DNA from: Pseudomonas chlororaphis subsp. aurantiaca
Lineage (GTDB): Bacteria > Pseudomonadota > Gammaproteobacteria > Pseudomonadales > Pseudomonadaceae
Length of the DNA stretch: 64,000 nucleotides
Assembly: GCF_013466605.1 (NCBI RefSeq)
Contig: NZ_CP059162.1
Span: 1,612,001 to 1,676,000 of the forward strand
Direction of reading: 5' to 3'
How positions within the stretch are numbered: the stretch's first letter is position 1; every line of letters starts with the position of its first letter. The notes under the pieces were generated by a model, which worked only from the letters and a program-made list of their open reading frames with translations, did not search any database and had not been told where the DNA came from. The translations under genes and the position numbers were made by a program. Positions 55,832-64,000 of this stretch are shown piece by piece.

Positions 55832-56181
55832 TAACCTTCAGAAAATTAATTTGGCCAGCCATCATACATGAAATGCTTGATAATTGCTTGGTAAATATCC
55901 TCCTGAAATAACAGCGGAAACTCCCGAATAATCCTAAGTTGATCTCGGGAATATCCCCATAAGCTGCTGTTTTAAATAAAGACAATGGCGCAAACAAAGG
56001 CTTGCTCGGCGGCGCTGAGGCAAAAGTCGCTGCTGGTTGGCCTGACGGGCGGAGCCGGTTGCTGGCGCAAAGCCATAAAAATCAAGGCATTCAGGAAAAT
56101 ATCCGTTGCTATCCGGCGACTCGGGCCAACCAGGCCCGGAAAAACGGGTAGAATGCCGCCCACGCAATGAGGGTATTGGAA

Positions 56182-57018
56182 ATGGCTTTAGTCGGGCGCT
56201 ACAACAGTTTGCAAGTGGTTAAACACACCAACTTCGGTTTATATCTGGACGGCGGGGCGGATGGCGAAATATTGCTGCCCAATCGTTATATTCCCAAGGA
56301 TATTCCCAGTGAAGATGAAGACTGGTTGAATGTTTTTGTTTATCTGGATAGCGCCGACAAGTTAATTGCAACTACCGAAAAACCAAAAGTTCAAGTCGGT
56401 GAGTTCGCCAGTCTTAAAGTCGTGGAAGTTAACAGCATCGGTGTGTTCCTCGACTGGGGCCTGCCCAAGGACCTGCTGCTGCCGTACTCCGAGGAAAAGC
56501 GCCAACTGACCGCTGGCGAGTATTGCGTGGTGCACGTCTATCTCGACAAGCACACCCGTCGCATTACCGCCACGGCCCGCCTGGACCGCTACCTGGACAA
56601 GGCTCCAGTGACCTACAAGGTCGGCCAGGAAGTCGATCTGCTGGTGGCCGAGAGCACCGACATGGGCTTCAAGGCGATCATCAACAACAAGCACTGGGGC
56701 CTGATCCACAAGAACGAAGTGTTCAAGTTCCTGCGTCCGGGCAAACAGGAAAAGGGCTTCATCAAAGAGATCCGCGCCGACGGCAAGATCAGTCTCAGCC
56801 TGCAACCGGTGGGCGAAGAACTGGCCAGCAGCCTGAACGCGAAGATCCTCGCCAAGTTACGGGAAAACAACGGCACCCTGCCGGTCAGCGACAAGAGCGA
56901 TCCGACGGTGATCAGTGGCCTGTTCGGCGTCAGCAAGGGCAACTTCAAGAAGGCCATCGGCGCCTTGTACAAGAATGGCCAGATCGTTATTCATGCCGAT
57001 CGCATTGAACTGACCTGA
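56182..57018 (+). CDS. CvfB/YitL-like S1-domain RNA-binding protein
   Basis: 278 residues from ATG 56182 (MALVGRYNSLQVV); the open frame includes an ATG five codons earlier. Three S1-type barrels can be traced: 5-65 (HTNFGLYLDGG..ILLPNRYIP), 70-135 (SIGVFLDWGLPKDLLLPYSEE), and 145-215 (STDMGFKAIINNKHWGLIHKNE). A C-terminal winged helix follows (SDPTVISGLFGVSKGNFKKAIGALYKNG). The family binds RNA; in Staphylococcus CvfB affects virulence-gene expression. The gene is followed by a strong terminator. Confidence 0.88.
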   Translation: MALVGRYNSLQVVKHTNFGLYLDGGADGEILLPNRYIPKDIPSEDEDWLNVFVYLDSADKLIATTEKPKVQVGEFASLKVVEVNSIGVFLDWGLPKDLLLPYSEEKRQLTAGEYCVVHVYLDKHTRRITATARLDRYLDKAPVTYKVGQEVDLLVAESTDMGFKAIINNKHWGLIHKNEVFKFLRPGKQEKGFIKEIRADGKISLSLQPVGEELASSLNAKILAKLRENNGTLPVSDKSDPTVISGLFGVSKGNFKKAIGALYKNGQIVIHADRIELT

Positions 57019-57081
57019 TCCGTTCCTGCCTGGCGTAGTTGCGGTCGAAGATAAGACCGCGCCACGAGGGCGTTACCGAAC

Positions 57082-57110
57082 AACCGCTGCCGGTTCCGGC
57101 AGCGGTTTTT
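57082..57110 (+). terminator. Rho-independent terminator of the S1-domain gene
   Basis: aaccgctgcc (57082-57091) and ggcagcggtt (57098-57107) around ggttcc, then a T-run. The 436-base gap to the NCS1 gene also holds two GTATACAA sites and no gene. Confidence 0.92.
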
Positions 57111-57178
57111 TATTGCCTTTTTTCTGGCTGCTTGAGGCGGGAGTCAGGGGCTGTGTATCCGAGCAATCCCATGGGCGA

Positions 57179-57377
57179 TGTATACAATCGATCGAGCCTT
57201 GTCGATGCACTGATATCAGGCAGCCGTGCACAACCAACGGGCATGCCTGCCTCTGATCCTGCCTGCTGATCATCGTTGTGTAGCCAAGGTCCAGCCCTTG
57301 ATGGACAAGCGATCCACACCGTTCGCCTACAGGTTTTTCCGGTATGGCACGCATTCTGCGTAGAACTTCGTATACAA
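57179..57377 (+). promoter_or_regulatory. two GTATACAA motifs upstream of the NCS1 permease gene
   Basis: tgtatacaa (57179-57187) and cgtatacaa (57369-57377), 190 bases apart, share an 8-base core that is most of the palindrome TTGTATACAA, a form often bound by GntR/FadR-type regulators. The second lies 78 bases before the start codon. No such regulator gene is nearby. This is a pattern observation only. Confidence 0.35.
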
Positions 57378-57454
57378 CTAGTGCCAGCTCCCGTACGCAG
57401 TGTGGTCGCAAGGTCAATCGCGGGGGCAGGGCCTGTCCAACAAGGAGCCTTGCA

Positions 57455-58903
57455 ATGACCGAGCAACTACCGAAGGGCTACAGCCCGCGTTTGTATAACC
57501 AGGACCTGGGGCCGCTGCCGCAGAAGTGGAACTGGTACAACATCTTCGCCTTCTGGATGAGCGACGTGCACAGCGTCGGCGGTTATGTATTCGCCGCCAG
57601 CCTGTTCGCCCTCGGGCTGGCCAGTTGGCAGGTGCTGGTGGCCCTGTTGGCGGGGATCTGTATCGTGCAACTGATCGCCAACCTGGTGGCCAGGCCCAGC
57701 CAGCAGGCGGCGGTACCGTACCCGGTCATTTGCCGGCTGGCGTTCGGCGTGTTCGGGGCGAATATCCCGGCGGTGATTCGCGGCCTGATCGCGGTGGCCT
57801 GGTACGGGATCCAGACCTACCTGGCGTCCAGCGCCCTGATCGTCGTGGTGCTGCGCTTTTTCCCGGCCATGGCGGCCTATGCCGAGCCGCATTTTGCCGG
57901 GCTGTCCTACCTGGGCTGGTTCGGTTTCCTCGCGCTGTGGCTGGTCCAGGCCCTGGTGTTCTGGGCCGGTATGGAGTCGATCCGGCGCTTTATCGACTGG
58001 GCGGGCCCGGTGGTCTACGCGGTGATGTTCCTTCTTGCCGGCTGGATCGTGTGGAAGGCGGGCTGGAGCAACATCAGCTTCACCCTTGGGGAGAAGTCGC
58101 TGTCGGGCTGGCAGGCATTCGGCCAGGTGATCGTCGCCACGGCGCTGGTGGTGTCCTACTTTTCCGGGCCGACCCTGAACTTCGGCGACTTCAGCCGCTA
58201 CTGCCGCAGCATGCAGGATGTGCGGCGCGGCAACTTCTGGGGCTTGCCGATGAACTTCCTGGCGTTCTCCCTGGTGACCGTGATCATCGTCTCCGGCACC
58301 CTGCCGGTGTTCGGTGAAATGCTCCATGACCCGATCGCCACCGTGGCGCGGATCGACAATGATGTCGCGGTGCTGCTCGGCGCCTTCGCCTTTGTCACCG
58401 CCACCGTCGGTATCAACATAGTCGCCAACTTCGTCTCGCCGGCCTTCGACTTCGCCAACGTCGCCCCGAGCCGGATCAGCTGGCGCACCGGCGGCATGAT
58501 CGCGGCCCTGGCGTCGATCTTCATCACTCCCTGGAACCTGTTCAACAACCCCCAGGTGATCCATTACACCCTCGACGTGCTGGCCGCCTTTATCGGCCCG
58601 CTGTTCGGCATTCTGCTGGTGGACTACTACCTGATCAAAAAGCAGCAGATCGATGTCGACTCGCTGTTCAATGACGGCCCGGACGGGCGTTATTACTACA
58701 GCGGCGGCGTCAACTGGACCGCGGTCAAGGCGCTGGTGCCGGCGACCCTGATGGGTGTGGCGATCACCTTCACGCCAGCATTGCAGCCGATGGCCAACTT
58801 CGCCTGGTTCACCGGGTGTTTCCTCGGTGGCGCGCTGTTTTTCCTCCTCGCGCGTCGTGAGGCCTCGCCATCCCTGAGGCTGAGCCCGACAGCCTCGAGC
58901 TGA
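57455..58903 (+). CDS. NCS1-family nucleobase:cation symporter
   Basis: 482 residues from ATG 57455 with AAGGAG ten bases upstream; the frame opens 37 codons earlier. Twelve hydrophobic segments. NCS1 signatures: LPQKWNWYNIFAFWMSDVHSVGGY at the start (substrate/sodium region), AWYGIQTYLASSAL, YFSGPTLNFGDFSRY and GPLFGILLVDYYLIKKQQ. The family takes up cytosine, uracil, allantoin or hydantoins with H+ or Na+. The substrate cannot be fixed. No catabolic gene is adjacent. Confidence 0.9.
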   Translation: MTEQLPKGYSPRLYNQDLGPLPQKWNWYNIFAFWMSDVHSVGGYVFAASLFALGLASWQVLVALLAGICIVQLIANLVARPSQQAAVPYPVICRLAFGVFGANIPAVIRGLIAVAWYGIQTYLASSALIVVVLRFFPAMAAYAEPHFAGLSYLGWFGFLALWLVQALVFWAGMESIRRFIDWAGPVVYAVMFLLAGWIVWKAGWSNISFTLGEKSLSGWQAFGQVIVATALVVSYFSGPTLNFGDFSRYCRSMQDVRRGNFWGLPMNFLAFSLVTVIIVSGTLPVFGEMLHDPIATVARIDNDVAVLLGAFAFVTATVGINIVANFVSPAFDFANVAPSRISWRTGGMIAALASIFITPWNLFNNPQVIHYTLDVLAAFIGPLFGILLVDYYLIKKQQIDVDSLFNDGPDGRYYYSGGVNWTAVKALVPATLMGVAITFTPALQPMANFAWFTGCFLGGALFFLLARREASPSLRLSPTASS

Positions 58904-59055
58904 CGGTCAGGATAAAGGTCTTTTTCCAGGCGTTTTTTTCTGTCCGTTTGGTTGATAATCGACAGCACATCAATTCTTCGCCCCGGACCGGTTCCGGGGC
59001 TTTGTCGTTTCTGTCGAGTAACTGCCATGTCTATGAATCTGCCCGAGGGGCCGCG

Positions 59056-59979
59056 GTGAGCATCGAGCGGCGCAGTGCCGATGGTTTCGCACTGCAAGTG
59101 ATGTTGGGGCTGTGCCTGATCTGGGGCGTGCAGCAAGTGATGATCAAGTGGGCCGCGGCGGATATCGCGCCGGTGATGCAGGCAGCCGCCCGCTCGGGCA
59201 TTTCGGCGCTGCTGGTAGCCTTGCTGATGTGCTGGAAGGGCGGCTGGTCGCAGATTGGCAGTACCTGGCGCGGCGGCTTGCTGGCCGGCAGCCTGTTCGG
59301 CCTGGAGTTCCTGTTTATCGCCGAAGGGCTCAAGCTCACCAGCGCCGCGCACATGTCGGTGTTTCTCTATACCGCGCCGATCTTCACCGCGCTGGGGGTG
59401 AACTGGCTGCTGCCGAGCGAACGCCTGAGGCCCCTGCAATGGTTGGGGATCCTGCTGGCGTTCATTGGCATCGGCGTGGCCTTCGCCGGCGGCATTTCAC
59501 TGGAAAACCTGGACACGCGCATGCTGCTTGGCGACGCCCTGGGCGTGCTGGCCGGCCTGGCCTGGGGCGCGACCACGGTGGTGGTGCGCGCATCGCGTCT
59601 GTCCGAGGCGCCGGCGACCCTGACCCTGTTCTATCAGTTGATCGTCGGTTTTGTCGGCCTGCTGCTGATCGCCGCGCTGAGCGGCCAGGTTACCCATGTC
59701 AGCCTGACCCCGGTGGCGGTGGCCAGCGTGCTGTTCCAGGGGCTGGTGGTGTCCTTTTTCAGCTACCTGACCTGGTTCTGGCTGCTGCGCCGTTACCTGG
59801 CCGCCAACCTGGCGGTGTTTTCCTTCATGACGCCGCTGTTCGGCGTTACCTTCGGAGCCCTGTTGCTGGACGAACCCCTGAGCCTCAACTTCGTGATCGG
59901 CGCGGTGCTGGTGTTGCTGGGCATCACCTTCGTCAGCGCCGAGCAGTGGCTGCGCCGGCGGATCCGCAGTCTGTTGTAA
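59056..59979 (+). CDS. DMT-superfamily (EamA) transporter
   Basis: 307 residues from GTG 59056, with GAGGGG upstream; no in-frame ATG fits. Two five-helix EamA repeats, with LCLIWGVQQVMIKWA at the first helix and SFMTPLFGVTFGALLLDEPLSLNFVIGA at the second repeat end, as in RhaT/YdcZ-like metabolite exporters. The substrate is unknown. It converges with the MFS gene that follows, 8 bases apart, and there is no terminator between. Confidence 0.86.
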   Translation: MSIERRSADGFALQVMLGLCLIWGVQQVMIKWAAADIAPVMQAAARSGISALLVALLMCWKGGWSQIGSTWRGGLLAGSLFGLEFLFIAEGLKLTSAAHMSVFLYTAPIFTALGVNWLLPSERLRPLQWLGILLAFIGIGVAFAGGISLENLDTRMLLGDALGVLAGLAWGATTVVVRASRLSEAPATLTLFYQLIVGFVGLLLIAALSGQVTHVSLTPVAVASVLFQGLVVSFFSYLTWFWLLRRYLAANLAVFSFMTPLFGVTFGALLLDEPLSLNFVIGAVLVLLGITFVSAEQWLRRRIRSLL

Positions 59980-59987
59980 CCCCAGGC

Positions 59988-61148
59988 TCAGGCGGTGGCG
60001 TGGCACTCCCGGGCAAGCGGTTGTTGGGTCAACAGCAAAACCCCCGCCAGCAGCAGGCTGCTGCCGGCGATGATCAGCGCCGGTTGCAGGCTGCCACTGA
60101 AATGGCTGCTCAGGGCCGCCAGCAGTGGCCCGCTCAACTGGCCCATGGCGAAGCAGGCCGTGAGCAAACCGGCGTTGCGCTGGGTGGCGTGGGGCGCCAG
60201 TTCCCGCGAGCGCTGCATCACCAGTTGCATGCAGGCCAGGAACGGCGTGCCGCAGAGCATCACCCCCAGCGCCAGGCCGGCGCCATTACCCAGCAGACAG
60301 GCGAAGATCCCGGCGGCTTGTAGCCACAAGGTTGCCATCAGCCAGTGCCGGGTGGCGTTCGGGCTGTGCCGGCGCAGGCTCACCAGCCCCACCCCGATGG
60401 CTGCCGCCAGACCGAAGCACGGCCAGAACAGGTCGGCCTGCCATTGCCCTTGAAAGCGCGCGCTGGCCATCTGTGACAGGAAGGTTGCCGGGATGATGTA
60501 ACCCAGGCCGTACAGCGCATAAACCAGCCCGAGGCGGGGGATGCCGCTGTGGTTCGAGGCGTGTGGCATCTGGGCGGTCAGCGCGGGCATGGCGGGTTGC
60601 GGCAGGATCGGCAGGATCACCAGCAGCATCAGCAGGCCGGCCGCGGCGTACACCAGCCACAGGGTCGCGGAGCTTTGCCCCAGCAGGTTCGAGCCCAGGG
60701 CCAGCAGGCCGGTGAGGAAAATCCCCAGCCCGGGCCCGGCGAACACCAGGGCGCCCAGGCGTGGCCGGTCGGTGGCGTGTGCCAGGGGCTGGCTCAGGGC
60801 AGTGATCATCACCAGCACCCAGGCACTGGCCAGTCCGGTGCCGAAGCGCAGTACCAGATGGGACCAGAAGCCGCCGGCCCAGAACGAGGCCAGGGTCAGC
60901 AGCACGCACAGCCACAGCCCGCCCAGCAGACGTCGGCGAACCTGGGGCGGGCGGTGGGCGAACATGGTATCCAGCGCGCCGATGAAATACCCCAGGTAGT
61001 TGGCGGCGGCGATCAGGCCGGTGTCGGTCAGGTCGACCTGGCCCTCGCTCAGCAGGTGCGGCAGTTGCGGAGTGAGGGCGAAGCGACCAATGCCCATGGC
61101 CATCATCAGGGCGATGAAACTGGCGAGTAAACGAATCAGCGGTGACAT
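59988..61148 (-). CDS. YbfB/YjiJ-like MFS transporter
   Basis: A 386-residue protein with twelve transmembrane segments. It starts MSPLIRLLASFIALMMAMGIGRFALTPQLPHLL, the characteristic IGRFALTP motif of the YbfB/YjiJ branch, with AANYLGYFIGAL and the later YALYGLGYIIPATFLS. Substrates of this branch are mostly unknown. A LysR gene is divergent 104 bases away and is its likely regulator. Confidence 0.88.
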   Translation of the reverse strand: MSPLIRLLASFIALMMAMGIGRFALTPQLPHLLSEGQVDLTDTGLIAAANYLGYFIGALDTMFAHRPPQVRRRLLGGLWLCVLLTLASFWAGGFWSHLVLRFGTGLASAWVLVMITALSQPLAHATDRPRLGALVFAGPGLGIFLTGLLALGSNLLGQSSATLWLVYAAAGLLMLLVILPILPQPAMPALTAQMPHASNHSGIPRLGLVYALYGLGYIIPATFLSQMASARFQGQWQADLFWPCFGLAAAIGVGLVSLRRHSPNATRHWLMATLWLQAAGIFACLLGNGAGLALGVMLCGTPFLACMQLVMQRSRELAPHATQRNAGLLTACFAMGQLSGPLLAALSSHFSGSLQPALIIAGSSLLLAGVLLLTQQPLARECHATA

Positions 61149-61252
61149 GGTCCGGGCTCCGTCGAGTGGGCAATGACCGTCAGGCTAGGACTGATTGACT
61201 TTCTATAAAAATGAATAATATTGAGTAACTTGTTCGTTTTTGGAGAATAGTC
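61149..61252. promoter_or_regulatory. divergent promoter region of the MFS and LysR genes
   Basis: A 104-base A/T-rich interval (for example ataaaaatgaataatattga) between divergent starts. It is the expected location of both promoters and of a LysR operator; I do not assign exact sites. Confidence 0.45.
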
Positions 61253-62134
61253 GTGGAGTTCAGCCAGTTGCGCATCTTCCAGGCGGTCGCGGAGGAAGGC
61301 TCTATCACCCGGGCGGCCGAGCGCTTGCATCGGGTGCCGTCCAACCTGTCGACGCGGCTCAAGCAACTGGAAGAGCAACTGGGCGTCGAGCTGTTCCTGC
61401 GGGAGCGTCAGCGTCTGCAACTGTCACCGGCGGGCAAGGTGCTGCTCGATTACGCCGCGCGCCTGTTTGCCCTGCGCGATGAGGCCCATGGGGCGGTGCA
61501 AGGCGGTCAACCGGCCGGGGATTTCGTACTGGGCACCATGTACAGCACGGCGGCGATTCAATTGCCGGCGCTGCTGGCGCGTTACCACCGCGCCTACCCG
61601 GCGGTGAACCTGCAGGTGCAATCGGCGCCCAGCAGCGAGCTGCTCGAAGGCCTGCTGGCCGGACGCCTGGATGCGGCGCTGGTGGACGGCCCTCTGGAGC
61701 TGGCCAGCCTGGACGGAGTGCCGCTGTGCGATGAAAAGCTGGTGTTGATCAGCGAGGCGGATCACCCGCCGATCCGCAGCGCCCGGGATGTCGAAGGGCG
61801 CGCGGTATTCACCTTTCGCCGCGGCTGTTCGTATCGCCTGCGCCTGGAGTCCTGGTTCGCCCACTACCATGCGGCCATGGGGCGGGCGATAGAAATCGAG
61901 TCCTACCAGGGGATGCTGGCCTGCGTGATTGCCGGGTCCGGGGTGGCGCTGATGTCGGAGTCGATGCTCGCCAGCCTGCCCGGTCGCGAAAGCGTGGCGG
62001 TCCATCCACTGGCCGAGCCGTTCGCCAGTGCCACCACCTGGCTGATGTGGCGCAAAGGCATGCTCGGCGCCAACCTCAATGCCTGGATCGAGCTGCAACA
62101 GGCGAGTCAGACGGATCTGCGGGCGACGGCCTGA
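61253..62134 (+). CDS. LysR-family transcriptional regulator
   Basis: 293 residues, GTG start at 61253 (MEFSQLRIFQAVAEEGSITRAAERLHRVPSNLSTRLKQLEEQLG holds the HTH). The effector domain has GTMYSTAAIQLPALLARY, GRLDAALVDGP and VIAGSGVALM. The RVPSNLSTRLKQLE recognition helix is that of the PtrR/YneJ-like branch. It probably regulates the divergent MFS gene. Confidence 0.9.
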   Translation: MEFSQLRIFQAVAEEGSITRAAERLHRVPSNLSTRLKQLEEQLGVELFLRERQRLQLSPAGKVLLDYAARLFALRDEAHGAVQGGQPAGDFVLGTMYSTAAIQLPALLARYHRAYPAVNLQVQSAPSSELLEGLLAGRLDAALVDGPLELASLDGVPLCDEKLVLISEADHPPIRSARDVEGRAVFTFRRGCSYRLRLESWFAHYHAAMGRAIEIESYQGMLACVIAGSGVALMSESMLASLPGRESVAVHPLAEPFASATTWLMWRKGMLGANLNAWIELQQASQTDLRATA

Positions 62135-62272
62135 AACGGGCAGGCTGATTCAGATTAATCCGGTAACAGATCATTGCCATCCAGGTTGAGCAATGCGTGG
62201 AACTTAGCGCTATTATCAGAGCTAAGCGGCTCCAGAACCCTGCCGCTGGGCACGACCCTTAAGGGGGGCACT

Positions 62273-62401
62273 ATGAAAGAGAAACTGCAAAACTGGCTTC
62301 ACGACCTCGGGGTCGCACTGGGACTGATCGAGCCGCCATTGCAGCCGGTGCCAATCCGCACAGACGACGAACAACGGCGTCGGCAACAGCGTCGCCGCTA
62401 A
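62273..62401 (+). CDS. small basic protein, 42 residues
   Basis: ATG 62273 with a very strong AAGGGGGG ribosome site; MKEKLQNWLHDLGVALGLIEPPLQPV.. ends in RRRQQRRR. An amphipathic N-terminal helix plus a basic tail suggests membrane or nucleic-acid binding. A terminator follows 17 bases after the stop, so it is a complete small transcription unit. No family recognised. Confidence 0.72.
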   Translation: MKEKLQNWLHDLGVALGLIEPPLQPVPIRTDDEQRRRQQRRR

Positions 62402-62417
62402 CCTTCGACTCGGGAGT

Positions 62418-62448
62418 GGAGCAGGCCTTTTCAGCCTGCTCCCGTCAT
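62418..62448 (+). terminator. Rho-independent terminator after the 42-residue gene
   Basis: ggagcaggc (62418-62426) and gcctgctcc (62433-62441), then cgtcattttt. Confidence 0.85.
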
Positions 62449-62544
62449 TTTTCAGCCGCGCGAGGGCAGGTTCACTCGTGATCGGTTGCCGTCTTCTGAT
62501 CCAAACCCGTCAACCCGCCAATGGCGCCCGGTGCGATGAAATCT

Positions 62545-62796
62545 TCAGCGCCGTGAGATCTTCAGCAGAAACCGGCTCAAGTCATTGGCGCTGTTCGCCG
62601 CCTTGAGCATCTGGTCTTCTTCGTGGGTGAAGGCGGTCAGTCCAAACTGATCTTCCAGGTGGAAAATCAGCTCCTCGATATCCTGCTTGTCCAACCCCAG
62701 TTCCTGCAGACTCACATCGTCGGCAAATCCGTCTTTGCCATCCAGCAGGTGGCTGATGAAGTCGTGCACGGCTTGTCGGACTTCGGCTCTATTCAT
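62545..62796 (-). CDS. acyl-carrier-protein-like protein lacking the usual serine
   Basis: 83 residues from ATG 62796 (AAGAG upstream). The fold pattern is that of an ACP: LQELGLDKQDIEELIFHLEDQFGLTAF. At the place of the phosphopantetheine DSL motif the sequence has DKQ, so no Ser carries the prosthetic group. It may be a non-acylated ACP paralogue or regulatory decoy. It is 70 bases downstream of an MBL-fold hydrolase gene on the same strand. Confidence 0.68.
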   Translation of the reverse strand: MNRAEVRQAVHDFISHLLDGKDGFADDVSLQELGLDKQDIEELIFHLEDQFGLTAFTHEEDQMLKAANSANDLSRFLLKISRR

Positions 62797-62866
62797 GTCG
62801 CTCTTTTCGCCAGGGGCCTGCGCAGGGCTTTGAAGCGGGCGGGATTGTGTGCAGTACAGCACAGCT

Positions 62867-63592
62867 TCAGGGGGGCCGACGGATCCAATCCTCGATCATC
62901 GTGCGCAACTGCGCTCCCGAAAAACTGCCGAAATGGCCGCCATGCACGGTACGCACCGGCAGCTGGTACAGGCGTTCCAGGCTGGTGGCGTAGTCCTCCA
63001 GATTCGAGTGGTAGGCGTCTTCGACCAGCGGGCCGTCGTAGATGATGTCGCCGCTGAACAGGGTGCCGCTGGCGGCCTCCCAGAGGCTGATACCCCCGGG
63101 GGAATGGCCGGGCGTATGCAACACCTGGAGGCTACGGTTGCCCAGGTCGAGCACGTCGCCCTCCTCGATCAGGCGCGTCGCCGGGGCGGCCTTGACCCGA
63201 TATTCGGCGTAGCACAGCGGGCAATCCGGGTGGGCCTCGAACATCGCGTCGCCGACGTAGGCGGCAGACAGGGTATTGGCGCCGTCGGGCGCGGCGAGGA
63301 TCTGCGCCTCGGCCGGGTGCACCAGGCGTTCGGGGAATTCGTGATGCCCGGCGATATGGTCGAAATGGCAATGGCTGGCCACCGCCAGCAGTGGCCGTTC
63401 GGTGAGCCAGGGCAACTGCTCGCGCAAGCTGACCAGACCGGAGCCGCTGTCCAGCAGCAGGTCCCTGTCGCGGCCCTGGATATGCCACAGGTTGCAGCGA
63501 TAGAACGGCCGGATATAGGGCTCGTGGATCAGCCGAATCCCGTCGCTCAGGCTTCTGACTTCGAACCAGTGGTCGCGGCTGACAATCTTCAT
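62867..63592 (-). CDS. MBL-fold metallo-hydrolase
   Basis: 241 residues from ATG 63592, with AGGAGG upstream; the frame opens 13 codons earlier. Metal ligands: HCHFDH (motif 2) in VASHCHFDHIAGHHEF, His in HTPGHSPGG, Asp in LFSGDIIYDG, and a final HGGH in VRTVHGGHFGSF. It resembles glyoxalase-II-like thioesterases and lactonases. Next to an ACP-like gene a thioesterase activity is possible, but not shown. Confidence 0.88.
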   Translation of the reverse strand: MKIVSRDHWFEVRSLSDGIRLIHEPYIRPFYRCNLWHIQGRDRDLLLDSGSGLVSLREQLPWLTERPLLAVASHCHFDHIAGHHEFPERLVHPAEAQILAAPDGANTLSAAYVGDAMFEAHPDCPLCYAEYRVKAAPATRLIEEGDVLDLGNRSLQVLHTPGHSPGGISLWEAASGTLFSGDIIYDGPLVEDAYHSNLEDYATSLERLYQLPVRTVHGGHFGSFSGAQLRTMIEDWIRRPP

Positions 63593-63610
63593 CGACTTTC
63601 CTCCAGGCGA

Positions 63611-63645
63611 AAAAAAAACGGGTGCAGCCACCGACGCTGCACCCG
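63611..63645 (-). terminator. Rho-independent terminator of the symporter gene
   Basis: cgggtgcagc (63619-63628) and gctgcacccg (63636-63645), followed on the minus strand by eight U residues from the A-run 63611-63618. Confidence 0.9.
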
Positions 63646-63677
63646 CCGAAGAAAAATGTACGGCGTCTGACCTGAGG

Positions 63678-64000
63678 TTAGATCGCGTTGGCCAGGGTTG
63701 CCGGACGACGAGACAACAGGCTCACCGCCACGAAGCTGACCAGGCCGACAGCCAGGCTGTAGTAGATCGGGGTGTTGGCATCCAGGCCGTCCTTGAACAT
63801 GAACACCAGCGCGGTGAGGAAGCCCAGGCCCATGCTGGCGATGGCGCCGGCGGTGGTCGCGCGTTTCCAGAAGATGGCGCCAATCAGCGGGATCAGCATG
63901 CCGCCCACCAGCAGGTTGTAGGCCAGGGTCAGGGCGCTGATCACGTCGTTGACCACCAGGGCGATGCCCAGTACCAGGATACCGGTCAGCAGGGTGAACA
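63678..64000 (-). CDS. sodium:solute symporter family protein, C-terminal part
   Basis: The gene enters from the right edge; about 106 C-terminal codons are present and the stop is at 63678. Hydrophobic segments LTGILVLGIALVVNDVISALTLAYNLLVGGMLIPLIGAIFW-type (with a WKRATTAGAIASMGLGF loop) and YYSLAVGLVSFVAVSLL fit the end of an SSS-family (LeuT-fold) symporter. The substrate is not determinable from this part. Confidence 0.8.
   Translation of the reverse strand, partial: FTLLTGILVLGIALVVNDVISALTLAYNLLVGGMLIPLIGAIFWKRATTAGAIASMGLGFLTALVFMFKDGLDANTPIYYSLAVGLVSFVAVSLLSRRPATLANAI

Noticed and set aside
58948..59055. An upstream start for the DMT transporter at 58948
   Set aside because: The leading 36 codons have no transporter character and the ATG near 59027 is out of frame; GTG 59056 has GAGGGG upstream.

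Overview
The window looks like a chromosomal segment of a fluorescent Pseudomonas (P. fluorescens / P. chlororaphis / P. protegens type). This is inferred from the GC-rich codon use, from REP/REPIN repeats built on the tgtagccgctgcc motif, and from gene blocks typical of the genus (KASIII - ECF sigma - zinc-finger anti-sigma; LysR - alpha/beta hydrolase - PpiA - azoreductase). No rRNA, tRNA, CRISPR array or prophage was recognised.

Layout. 1-4.4 kb: the 3' end of hrpA, a FabH-like synthase, an ECF sigma/anti-sigma pair, and a phosphate-type porin with a probable Pho box. 4.4-14.4 kb: a compact minus-strand operon of eight genes (MFS transporter, SnoaL-like protein, flavin/2Fe-2S reductase, Rieske oxygenase alpha and beta, tryptophan 2-monooxygenase IaaM, indoleacetamide hydrolase IaaH, tryptophan permease Mtr) with a divergent LysR regulator. 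IaaM and IaaH make indole-3-acetic acid from tryptophan. Their operonic linkage to a complete two-component Rieske oxygenase, an importer and a possible exporter suggests a tryptophan-to-oxidised-auxin or indole-metabolite pathway. 14.5-26.6 kb: housekeeping and transport genes (GNAT-like protein, aquaporin, ABC exporter, PpiA, hydrolase, azoreductase, DMT transporter, YbdG-type channel, DEAD-box helicase).

26.7-46.9 kb: a two-partner secretion / contact-dependent inhibition island. A TpsB/CdiB transporter is followed by a 3984-residue CdiA-like exoprotein whose AT-rich C-terminus carries a nucleotidyltransferase-like signature, and then a small immunity gene. Downstream is an orphan-module graveyard. 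It holds a duplicated CdiA pre-toxin fragment interrupted by an IS3-family element, a toxin tail with its immunity gene, and a decayed deaminase-type toxin with an intact immunity gene. These are punctuated by two copies of a roughly 0.57-kb unit encoding a small unknown protein preceded by a structured leader. 47.3-51.2 kb: a tightly coupled three-gene module of coiled-coil proteins (one with a single membrane segment, one with a Ser-rich tail) of unknown function.

51.3-64 kb: mostly ordinary accessory and metabolic genes: an AraC/GyrI-like regulator, a DUF899 thioredoxin-like protein, a lipoprotein, a TorF-like porin, an S1-domain CvfB-like protein, an NCS1 permease, a DMT transporter, a YbfB-like MFS transporter with a divergent LysR, an ACP-like protein lacking the usual serine, an MBL-fold hydrolase, and a truncated sodium:solute symporter at the right edge.
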